Assembly: GCA_946220865.1 (NCBI GenBank)
Contig: CAMJYM010000007.1
Coordinates: forward strand, 36,051 to 100,050
Direction of reading: 5' to 3'
DNA length: 64,000 nucleotides
From: an uncultured Clostridia bacterium
GTDB lineage: Bacteria; Bacillota; Clostridia; Saccharofermentanales; DTU023
In this document: positions 1 to 7,420 of the stretch, one piece after another
How the letters are laid out: each line of letters starts with the position of its first letter
Numbering within the stretch: the stretch's first letter is position 1
The notes under the pieces: generated by a model
What the model saw: the letters and a program-made list of their open reading frames with translations, nothing else
Databases searched by the model: none
What the model was told of the DNA's origin: nothing
Translations under genes and position numbers: made by a program

Positions 1-1
1 C

Positions 2-568
2 TTTCAAAGCGACTTTTTCCGCGCCATCACCAGCGGCCGCTTTCCCTTTCCTCTGCGAAATTTCAGCGGACTTAAAAGCGGCTGCTACCTGGACGCTATT
101 GCCATCAATTATTATTCAAGGGGCATGGTCCATGCTTTTCGCCACTACGATCAAAAGGGCGTGCCGCACAATGATCTGGGCTGGGAAATCTACCCTGAAG
201 GCCTCATCCGCTCTGCCGAAAGCCTCTACAACATTTGTCCCCTGCCCATCATGATTACCGAAAACGGCTGCTGCGATCAGGACGACCGCTTCCGGCCCCG
301 CTTCATCTACGAGCACGTACGACTGCTCGAAGAGTCCGCCCTCCCCATCACCCACTATTATCACTGGTGTTTCGTCGATAATTTTGAATGGAAAGAAGGC
401 GAGCGTCCCCGCTTCGGCCTCGTCGCCTGCGATTATGAAACGCAGAAGCGCAGCCTCAAGAAAAGTGCGCTGATGTATCGCGAGCTCATCCTCCAGGGCG
501 GCACAAGCCAGGACATCTATGAAACCTACGTCCAGAGCTTAGAATATCCCATGGACGAGCCGGACTAA
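2..568 (+). CDS. GH1 family beta-glycosidase, C-terminal part
   Basis: This is the C-terminal ~188 residues of a glycoside hydrolase family 1 enzyme (beta-glucosidase or 6-phospho-beta-glucosidase type); the 5' part lies before the window. The open frame runs from base 2 to a TAA at 566-568. Family hallmarks are visible in order: INYYSR, the GWEIYPEGL segment, ITENG with the catalytic nucleophile glutamate, and DNFEW followed by R-FGLV near the aglycone site. GH1 enzymes hydrolyse beta-linked disaccharides or their phosphates by a retaining mechanism in a TIM barrel. It converges on the sugar operon at 877-6363, and a composite repeat begins about 5 bases after its stop. The phospho- or non-phospho specificity cannot be read from this fragment. 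Confidence 0.93.
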   Translation, partial: FQSDFFRAITSGRFPFPLRNFSGLKSGCYLDAIAINYYSRGMVHAFRHYDQKGVPHNDLGWEIYPEGLIRSAESLYNICPLPIMITENGCCDQDDRFRPRFIYEHVRLLEESALPITHYYHWCFVDNFEWKEGERPRFGLVACDYETQKRSLKKSALMYRELILQGGTSQDIYETYVQSLEYPMDEPD

Positions 569-572
569 TTTT

Positions 573-876
573 TGTGCAACGTAGCAACTAATGGATGGTT
601 TTCCTTTGGTTTTTCTGATTTTTATGCAACTTAGCAACTAGTGGATGGGTCCGCGTGCAAGATTCAAAGTAGTGGATGGTTCGGCGTGCAAGTTCTCAAG
701 TAATGGATGGTTTTAGCCTTAGTTGGCTGAGGCTAACCATCCACTACTTGAATTTTTGTCCAAAATTCAGGAAATCCGAAATGAGAGCGGGGGCCAGCCG
801 AGCTAAACCGCGCCACGTCTCGTTGGCTCCCACGCTGCGTTCTCGCCCTCACCATGTCACGCGGCGCTGCCCCGCG
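573..876. repeat. Composite intergenic repeat, copy A
   Basis: No gene is seen here. The stretch holds several variants of a ~14-base motif, CAACTARTGGATGG / CAAGTARTGGATGG, at about 585-598, 634-648, 665-679 and 697-710, and an inverted one at 735-750. The last two form a hairpin: arms 696-719 and 730-751 pair over about 20 bases with one mismatch and a small bulge. Read as its reverse complement, the block matches copy B (6459-6870) closely over ~145 bases (roughly the complement of 573-718) and more loosely to the edge of the transporter gene. The stop codon of the transporter at 877 lies in a CGTCCATTAG string that also occurs in copy B. Function unknown. Confidence 0.8.
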
Positions 877-2238
877 CTAATGGACGTTCAGTTCGCCTTT
901 TTGCTCCAGCTCACGGACAATTTTGCTGTAATAGTCTTCACTGATAATGTACTTCCGGCGATAGATCCAGTAACCCAGCAAAATGAAGACCAGCGGCAGG
1001 ACGAGCATAAAAATCTTGATGGTCAGCTTTCCGCTCGCATCGAGGACTTCAGCAGCAGTGTCCCCTGCCTTAACTCCCGAAAGCAGCAGGCAGAAACTGG
1101 TCAGGCCCATGGCTACAGCGCCGCCGATTTTATTGATGAGGGGCTGGACGGAGAAAGTGATGCTCTCGTTGCGTTTGCCCAGCTTGAGCTGGCCATATTC
1201 CACGGTATCCGCCAAAAACATTAACATCAGAAGCTGAATGAAAGCCTGGCCGACAAAGAGGAAAAGGGCGGCTAGGCTGATTAAGCCGAGGCTGCTGTCT
1301 GCGAAGAAAAAAATGGCGTAGCCCACGAGCACAAGGCCCGTTGCCAGCGCGTAAAAGCTGCGACGATTGAGGCGTTTTGATATGAGGGGAAAAATCGTGA
1401 GCGAGCTGAGCTGTGCGACGCCCACAACCGCACCGAGCACCGGATACATGTCCGCGTTCCCGAAAACATATTGCATAAAATAGATGGAAAGGGTTGTCGT
1501 GCTCATATAACCAATCGTAAAGAGAGACATCGAAAGGGTCGTCCAGAGCAGCTGATCGTTGGCGGTCAGCACGTGCCAGAGTCCAGCCAGACTGGTCTTT
1601 TCCTGCTCGTGGGTCTGGACTTTTTCGCGCACGCCGAAGATCGTAAAAAGCTGGAAAAACAACATCGCAAGGGTGCAGCCAAGTGCAATCTGGAACCAGG
1701 CCCGGCTGTCGCCCCCCAGGGCTTTGCTCAGCGGCTGCCAGCCGACCATGATGGCAAACATCCCGAGATTCGCACAGATACGGGCAAAAGCCCCCATCTT
1801 CTCGCGCACTTTCTGATCGACACTGAGCGAAGGCAGCATGGACCAGTAGGCAATATCATTGAGGCCGTAAAAGATATCCCAGATCAGGTAAGCCAGCACA
1901 AAGACAAACACAAAGCGGGAATCACGGAAACCAAAATCCGTAAAGAAAAACATATAGCTCACGCCCCCGACCAGAGCGCCGATCAGCATGGGCGGCTTGA
2001 ATTTTCCTCTCTTCCAGCGGCCATTGTCGACGATGAGACCCATCAGCGGGTCATTGAGGGCATCGAAAACACGCAGAATCGTATAAATGAGACTGGTCGT
2101 GACAAAAAGGGCTTTGGGCAGATCCAGGACATTCGACAGATAATAGATCAGCGCATTTGCTTCGAGAGCGTAGAACATATCACGCCCGATGGTCCCGAGT
2201 CCGAAATAAATCATGTTTTTCCGGTCTTCGTGCTTCAT
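877..2238 (-). CDS. GPH-family sugar:cation symporter (MelB-like)
   Basis: A 453-residue polytopic membrane protein of the glycoside-pentoside-hexuronide:cation symporter family within the MFS. Around 12 hydrophobic segments are evident. The family segment DALNDPLMGLIVDN after the second helix is the MelB-type D-x-x-x-DP signature. It would import an oligosaccharide such as melibiose or raffinose with a cation; the substrate is inferred from the neighbouring alpha-galactosidase. The ATG overlaps the stop of that gene (ATGA), so the two are translationally coupled, and it is the last gene of a three-gene operon. Its final codons run to the edge of repeat copy A, and its TAG stop is part of a repeat-like string. 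Confidence 0.92.
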   Translation of the reverse strand: MKHEDRKNMIYFGLGTIGRDMFYALEANALIYYLSNVLDLPKALFVTTSLIYTILRVFDALNDPLMGLIVDNGRWKRGKFKPPMLIGALVGGVSYMFFFTDFGFRDSRFVFVFVLAYLIWDIFYGLNDIAYWSMLPSLSVDQKVREKMGAFARICANLGMFAIMVGWQPLSKALGGDSRAWFQIALGCTLAMLFFQLFTIFGVREKVQTHEQEKTSLAGLWHVLTANDQLLWTTLSMSLFTIGYMSTTTLSIYFMQYVFGNADMYPVLGAVVGVAQLSSLTIFPLISKRLNRRSFYALATGLVLVGYAIFFFADSSLGLISLAALFLFVGQAFIQLLMLMFLADTVEYGQLKLGKRNESITFSVQPLINKIGGAVAMGLTSFCLLLSGVKAGDTAAEVLDASGKLTIKIFMLVLPLVFILLGYWIYRRKYIISEDYYSKIVRELEQKGELNVH

Positions 2239-4592
2239 TTTTCTTCACCACTTTCCTCTTGATAGTCTTCGGCCTGGAGCAGATAGAGCTGTGAGCCAAA
2301 ATCACCCCAGAGCCGCAGATCTTTATGATAACCTGTGCCGATAAACTGATTGTTCAGGCAAATGCCCGCCGCCAGTGCCGCGCCGCTGGCCTGAACAGAA
2401 AAAGCTCCATCATCCAGACTGTATCTGGCGTCGATCAGGGCAAAAAGCGGACTGCGCGCTTTGATTTTGATGGGCAGGGCATGTTTGATCAGATGCCCGA
2501 AGCGGCGAAGCGCCAGCTTCTGCGGCACGGTTTTCAGCTGATAGCGTACTTCAGGCAGAAGGCCCTTCAGACAAAGCATATCATTGCTCTCAGCCGCCCG
2601 GGCAAGGGCCTGAGCCAGCAGCGCCACAGCTTTTTGACCAGACTCATCCACACAGAGCCACTGATACTTGTTGGCTTTAAAGCTCTCGCCCCGATAAAAT
2701 TTGCCAAATTGGAAAAGCCGCCGGTACTGTTTGTAAAAAGCCAGCTGCTGTTCGACTTCCTTCGCTTCTTCTTTGCTCAGTTCGCCGGGATCCAGCTCGT
2801 AGCCAAGCAGACCAAAAGCGGCCACATTGAAACGGGTGCTGAGGGGCGTGTCACGCAGGGTCTGCTGATGCGGGGCCAGCGAGACATGCGCCCCCATGCT
2901 GGAGAGTGGATAAAAAAGCGAAAGTCCACTTTGAATACGCAGCCGTTCAATCGGGTCAGTGTTGTCGGAAGCCCAGATCTGCGGCGAAAAAGCCAGCATG
3001 CCGAGGTCAAAGCGATTGCCCCCGGAAGAACAGCTCTCCAGCAAGATCTGCGGCCGCGGCCCGAAAATGCGATCCAGAATCTCGTAGAGGCCTAGGATAT
3101 AGCGATGACAGAACTCCCCGGCCAAGCAGCCAGGCGAATAAAATTCGCTCATGTGCCGGTTCATATCCCATTTGACATAGTCAATTTCGGCGCTGTCCAG
3201 AAGCTCTGAGACTTCCTTCACAATGTAGTCGCGAACCTCCGGGCGAGTCAGATCCAGCAAAAACTGGTGCCGCGAGGTCAGCGGCTTAAGCCCGGGCGCG
3301 GAAATAGCGTAATCCGGATGGGCCCGATAGAGCTCGCTGTCCGGGTTGACCGACTCCGGCTCCAGCCAGAGTCCGAAGCTGAGGCCCATCTCATGAATGC
3401 GGCGGGCCAGAGCCGGGAGACCGGAAGGAAGTTTTCCGGAATTAACCGTGTAATCTCCCAGACCGGCGCGGTCGTTGTCTCTCGCAGCAAACCAGCCATC
3501 GTCCAGCACAAAGAGCTCCACACCAAGTTTGCGCCCCTGTTCGGCCAGCTTCAGCAGTGTATTCTCGGTAAAGTCAAAATTCAGAGCCTCCCAGCTGTTC
3601 AGGAGAAGCGGGCGCTCTTTCATCCTCCAGGGACCGCGGACGATGTGCTCGTTGACAAAGCGATGAAAATTCTGGCTCAAGCCGTTCAGGCCCTGATCTG
3701 AAAAACTGAGGATCGCTTCGGGTGTCTCAAAAGTCGCTCCCTGGTCCAGATACCAATGAAAGGACTGGGGATTGATCCCGCCCGCCACCCGAACAAGCTC
3801 GTGTGAACTTAATTCAAGCAGCGTGAAATGGTTGCCACTGTATATAAGGTTGAAGCCATAGACAAAGCCCTGATCCTCGTTTGCCCCTGCTTCGGCCAGA
3901 ATCACCCCAGGATTCTGACGATTCGAAGAGTCCCCGGTAGTGCTCTGATTGATCAGAAGGCCCTGAACAAGCGGCTGTTCGGTTCTTTCCGCTTCCCGGA
4001 TCCAATCGCCCGTCAGGCTGAGCATACGAAAGTTGCGATTGGGCAGATCCAGGAGAAAGCTCAGAAAACGGTGCAGAGTTACCGCTTCTTTTCCCTGATT
4101 CAATAAGACAGCCCGCCGGCTGATCACATTGGTCTCCGGATAAACGGTGTAGATCAACTGCAGACGCAGCGGATGTGCCTGCTCCTGCAGGGTCAGGGTC
4201 AGCGTCTGTACCCGGGAAGAATCCCCTGCTGTTGCGGTGGGCAGGCCCTGCATCGGCTTGACGCCATCACACAAGTCGTAGTCAACAAAGAGAAAATCAT
4301 GGCTCAAACTGCCATCGGCAAAACACAGTTCCAGGGGCGGCTGACGATAATCTCCCCGCCCGACGCCCGACCAGTTCAGGGGCAGATTGTCGAGGGAAAA
4401 TTCGCTTTCCTCATCCCACATGACCTGAGAGCCATAGGGCATCGTCCGACGATAACGCAGAGCCGCAGCATCTTCGGTCTGCACTCTGGGGCCATAGTAA
4501 ATCTGTTCCAGATGGCCAAAATCCCCCACGCAGAAAAGATAGGAGCTGGCGTCTGTCTGCAGATGGAAAAGCTTGTCCCTGACTTCAATCAT
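2235..4592 (-). CDS. Alpha-galactosidase, GH36
   Basis: A 785-residue alpha-galactosidase of family GH36, which removes terminal alpha-1,6-galactose from melibiose and raffinose-family sugars. An N-terminal beta-sandwich (about 1-310) precedes the TIM barrel. The catalytic nucleophile is Asp476 in YVKWDMNR and the likely acid/base is Asp546 in WASDNTD; CSSGGNRFDLG lies between them. Length and spacing fit bacterial GH36 group I enzymes, which are ~730 residues and usually tetrameric. There is no signal peptide, so it acts in the cytosol after uptake by the downstream symporter. The start overlaps the end of the GH13 gene by 8 bases. Family assignment is secure; natural substrate is inferred. 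Confidence 0.96.
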   Translation of the reverse strand: MIEVRDKLFHLQTDASSYLFCVGDFGHLEQIYYGPRVQTEDAAALRYRRTMPYGSQVMWDEESEFSLDNLPLNWSGVGRGDYRQPPLELCFADGSLSHDFLFVDYDLCDGVKPMQGLPTATAGDSSRVQTLTLTLQEQAHPLRLQLIYTVYPETNVISRRAVLLNQGKEAVTLHRFLSFLLDLPNRNFRMLSLTGDWIREAERTEQPLVQGLLINQSTTGDSSNRQNPGVILAEAGANEDQGFVYGFNLIYSGNHFTLLELSSHELVRVAGGINPQSFHWYLDQGATFETPEAILSFSDQGLNGLSQNFHRFVNEHIVRGPWRMKERPLLLNSWEALNFDFTENTLLKLAEQGRKLGVELFVLDDGWFAARDNDRAGLGDYTVNSGKLPSGLPALARRIHEMGLSFGLWLEPESVNPDSELYRAHPDYAISAPGLKPLTSRHQFLLDLTRPEVRDYIVKEVSELLDSAEIDYVKWDMNRHMSEFYSPGCLAGEFCHRYILGLYEILDRIFGPRPQILLESCSSGGNRFDLGMLAFSPQIWASDNTDPIERLRIQSGLSLFYPLSSMGAHVSLAPHQQTLRDTPLSTRFNVAAFGLLGYELDPGELSKEEAKEVEQQLAFYKQYRRLFQFGKFYRGESFKANKYQWLCVDESGQKAVALLAQALARAAESNDMLCLKGLLPEVRYQLKTVPQKLALRRFGHLIKHALPIKIKARSPLFALIDARYSLDDGAFSVQASGAALAAGICLNNQFIGTGYHKDLRLWGDFGSQLYLLQAEDYQEESGEEK

Positions 4593-6363
4593 GGCATTCT
4601 TCCTCCTGCCTGGCCGTTCTGACCAAAGGAGCTCTTGTTTCCGCCTTCACCTCTGCGAAGTGGCTTGCTCGATCGCTGTCTTTTCCAGTCAACGGAGCTA
4701 TTGCGTCCACCTCCGGCTCGGCAGATGAAAAGCTTTTCTCTTCGCTCGTCGCCCGCATCAAAGCCGCCTCATAAGGCCGAAGCTTGCCCTGCTGGAGCGG
4801 TCCCGGGTAGTTGTGAAAGAGCAGTTCTCCGGAAAAACGGGGGCAGCAGACTTCTCTGGCACTCAGGTTGAGGACGGCCAGCAGCTTCTCCCCACCCTTT
4901 TCGCGGGCAAAGGCAAGGACCGGTCCTTTCTGGAAAAGCTCCCGGTAACTGCCGGTCTGCAGCGTATCACTCGTCTGGCGAAAACGCAGAAAAGCCTTGT
5001 AAAAATGCAGAATCGAATCCTGCTCCTCTTCTTCTGCAGCTACATTAACGCTGGGATATTGGCCGTTCACTTTCAGCCAGGGCGTACCTGTCGTAAATCC
5101 CGCTTCCGCTGAAGCATCCCACTGCATGGGCGTGCGTGCGTTATCGCGGCTCTTCAGACGTATCATCTTCCAACGCCAGGCTTTGGGGAAATGGAGTTTC
5201 TTCGTGAGTTTCCAGATATTGAGCGACTCGACATCCCTGACTTCCTCGATCGTGCGAAAATCAAAGTTGCTCATGCCAATTTCCTGCCCCTGGTAAATAA
5301 AAGGAGTCCCTCTCAGAGAGAGAAGCAGGAGAGCCAGCGCTTTGCCACTTTCTTTGCGGTAACGCTTCTCATCTCCAAAACGGGGGATGGAGCGGGGCTG
5401 ATCGTGATTTTCGAAATAATTGGCATTCCAGTCCAACTCTTTTTGCCAGCGGCTCAGTGTCCTGAGAAAACGCTGCGGCGAAAAACGCCGCAAAAACCAT
5501 TTCACACCAAAACAATCCGTCTCCATATGGTCGAAGGCAAAGACCGCATTCAGCTCACCCCTCTCAGGAAGGGTCAGATCGGCCGCCTTTTTCGGCGTCA
5601 CAAAGACCGTCTCCCCCACGGTAAAGCAGTCGTAACGGCTGAAAACCTCTGTGTGAAAGCGCTGCAGGAGACGATGCAGACCGGGTGTCGACAAATAGTG
5701 CTCGCAACCCGTCAGCGCGGGACGCCAGCGCCCATTCTCCAATGATTCCTTATAAAGAATGTTGATAACATCGCAGCGAAAGCCATCCACCCCACGCTCC
5801 AGCCAGAAGCGCATGACATCCTGAACGGCCTCGATAACTGCTTCATTGTGGTAATTGAGATCGGGCTGTTCCCGGGCAAAAAGATGGAGATAATACTCCC
5901 CGCGCAGCTCGTCAAAAGTCCAGACATCCCCGCCGAAAAAGCTGCCCCAGTTATTGGGTTTGCGTCCCTTTTCGCCCTTACGCCAGATATAGAAATCCGT
6001 ATAGGGTTCAATCCTCTGCCGGCTCTTCTGAAACCATTCATGCTGATCTGAAGTGTGATTGATCACCAGATCCATGATGATTTTAATATCACGACGATGA
6101 GCTTCCGAAATGAGTTCGTCCATCTGCTCCAGCGTCCCAAAGTGCGGATGAATATCGCAATAATCGCTGATATCGTAACCGTTATCCACATCCGGCGAAG
6201 GATAAAGAGGCGAAAGCCAGAGCACGCCTACACCCAGGTCTTTTAAATAATCAAGGCGCGAGAGGATGCCGCCGATATCTCCTAAGCCATCGCCATTGCT
6301 GTCACAAAAACTTCGCGGATAAATTTGATAGACAACCCTTTGTCTCCACCACTCCGACTCCAT
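4585..6363 (-). CDS. Alpha-glucosidase / oligo-1,6-glucosidase, GH13
   Basis: A 592-residue cytosolic GH13 enzyme of the oligo-1,6-glucosidase/sucrase-like subfamily. Conserved regions appear in order: DLVINHTS near 98, DGFRCDVI with nucleophile Asp198, VGE with acid/base Glu251, and ENHDQPR with Asp321. It hydrolyses alpha-linked gluco-oligosaccharides or sucrose; exact specificity is open. The start is preceded by a GGGGGGTG ribosome site about 8 bases upstream. It is the first gene of the operon with GH36 and the symporter. Family members usually end near 550-560 residues; here a hydrophilic, charged tail of roughly 50 residues follows the C-terminal beta domain and overlaps the start of the GH36 gene. 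Confidence 0.95.
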   Translation of the reverse strand: MESEWWRQRVVYQIYPRSFCDSNGDGLGDIGGILSRLDYLKDLGVGVLWLSPLYPSPDVDNGYDISDYCDIHPHFGTLEQMDELISEAHRRDIKIIMDLVINHTSDQHEWFQKSRQRIEPYTDFYIWRKGEKGRKPNNWGSFFGGDVWTFDELRGEYYLHLFAREQPDLNYHNEAVIEAVQDVMRFWLERGVDGFRCDVINILYKESLENGRWRPALTGCEHYLSTPGLHRLLQRFHTEVFSRYDCFTVGETVFVTPKKAADLTLPERGELNAVFAFDHMETDCFGVKWFLRRFSPQRFLRTLSRWQKELDWNANYFENHDQPRSIPRFGDEKRYRKESGKALALLLLSLRGTPFIYQGQEIGMSNFDFRTIEEVRDVESLNIWKLTKKLHFPKAWRWKMIRLKSRDNARTPMQWDASAEAGFTTGTPWLKVNGQYPSVNVAAEEEEQDSILHFYKAFLRFRQTSDTLQTGSYRELFQKGPVLAFAREKGGEKLLAVLNLSAREVCCPRFSGELLFHNYPGPLQQGKLRPYEAALMRATSEEKSFSSAEPEVDAIAPLTGKDSDRASHFAEVKAETRAPLVRTARQEEECHD

Positions 6364-6458
6364 CGACCTTCACCCCCCGGAAAACATCTTGCTAGAGCAC
6401 AGGGCCATTATTTCAGGCTCAAGGCTTTTTTTCAAACGTGAAGTGAGCCAGAATTACC

Positions 6459-6870
6459 TTCGGTTTTCCTGAATTTCGGACAAAATTTCAAGTTGTGGAT
6501 GGTTTCGCTCGGCTGGCGACGGCCTCAGCGTGGCTCCTCTCGGCTAGCGATGGTCCTTAGTGCAGTTTCGCTCAGCTGGATGTCTGCTTTCATTTCGGTT
6601 TTTCTGAATTTCACACAAATTTTCAAGGTGTGGACGGTTAGCCTAGGAAAACTCAGGCCCAAACCATCCACACCTTGAGAACTTGCACGTCCAACCCATC
6701 CACAACTTGGAATCTTGAATGCGGGCCCATCCATTAATTGCTAAGTTGCATGAAAATCAGAAAAACCAAAGAAAAATCGTCCATTAGTTGAAACGTTGCA
6801 TAAAAAAAGGGGCCCACCCAGCGCGAAAAAAGGATGACCATCCATTAGTTGCGACGTTGCACGATAATCA
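6459..6870. repeat. Composite intergenic repeat, copy B
   Basis: Inverted partner of copy A on the other side of the sugar operon. Two forward units start at 6459 and 6594; each reads TTCGGTTTT-CTGAATTT-(GG/CA)ACAAA-TTTCAAG-TGTGGATGG-like. A hairpin follows with arms about 6623-6640 and 6660-6678, then inverted CCATCCAC/CCATCCATTA motifs at about 6663, 6695, 6727, 6779 and 6838, each followed by AGTTGC-type strings. The order and spacing match the reverse complement of copy A. A weak further motif (CCATACACTACT) lies near 6899. No ORF or known RNA is recognisable. Confidence 0.8.
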
Positions 6871-6943
6871 GAAAAGGCGAAGACAGAGAAGGCTTGTACC
6901 ATACACTACTCCCACCGCACCCCTTTTCACCGACAGGGCATAT

Positions 6944-7056
6944 CTAAAATTTTTGCGGTAATCCGCATTTTTTTCACGAAGTCATTGTATCCCAGGACTG
7001 ATGAAGATATCTAGTCTTAAATCTAAAATTTTTGCGGATTCCGCAATTTTTTCACG
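6944..7056. repeat. Double-hairpin (BIME-like) repeat, copy 1
   Basis: A 113-base element made of two similar palindromes, each GCGGA-nn-CCGC-like with A/T-rich flanks, separated by a ~47-base spacer containing GAAGTCATTGTATCCC. A second copy in the same orientation lies at 22083-22190, about 90% identical by eye. Both copies end with TTTTTTCACG and diverge just beyond it. The architecture recalls BIME elements (paired REP palindromes with a conserved spacer). It abuts the broken end of an IS3 orfA. Confidence 0.85.
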
Positions 7057-7320
7057 CTATATGCGGTCCATATCAGTCTGCGTCGCCTGCTCCAATTCGG
7101 CCATTCTCTCGTCTTTCGACGAATCCGTCTTGCCGAACAACGCCGGCAGATTTTCCTGAAACTGTTTATGCCACTTAGACAGAGTTGCCGGCGCTATCTG
7201 GTACGTTCCGGCCAGCTCATTTAGGCTCTTTTCCCCGCGTAATAGCTCACTGATGACTTTCGCTTTGAATTCTGCGCTGTAATTGGTTCTTTTCTTACTT
7301 ATGTTTACTATTGTATTCAC
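7057..7320 (-). pseudogene. IS3-family transposase OrfA, truncated
   Basis: An 87-residue open frame whose first ~75 residues read as the OrfA (helix-turn-helix) subunit of an IS3-type transposase: NYSAEFKAKVISELLRGEKS, LNELAGTYQIAPATLSKWHK, and the ERMAELEQ start of the leucine-zipper segment. After ELEQ the sequence no longer fits the family and stops 14 codons early, exactly where the double-hairpin repeat begins. OrfB is absent. It starts with GTG, and a possible IS terminal sequence (7338-7360) lies just upstream. It is a dead remnant. Confidence 0.85.
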
Positions 7321-7337
7321 TTACTGCCGACTATGCT

Positions 7338-7413
7338 TGTCTCATTTCTGGGGTCCACTACATATTGTTTTCGCTTGCTTCAGGTTTTTCCTGTCTCATT
7401 TTGGGGACCACTA
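7338..7413. repeat. Pair of IS-end-like direct repeats
   Basis: TGTCTCATTTCTGGGGTCCACTA-like sequence at 7338-7360 recurs at 7392-7413 (TGTCTCATTT-TGGGGACCACTA), 54 bases apart. Read on minus, TAGTGGWCCCCA-AAATGAGACA resembles terminal inverted repeats of IS3-group elements. The first copy lies where the left end of the adjacent orfA remnant would be expected. Two ends in direct orientation suggest nested insertion or deletion. Confidence 0.55.
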
Positions 7414-7420
7414 TATTTGG

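Noticed and set aside
877..2262. Long + strand frames (for example 1471-2262) over the symporter
   Set aside because: No recognisable domains; they mirror the transporter on the other strand.
6459..6870. Possible CRISPR array from repeated 14-base motifs
   Set aside because: Motifs are degenerate, spaced irregularly and occur in both orientations with hairpins; there are no cas genes.
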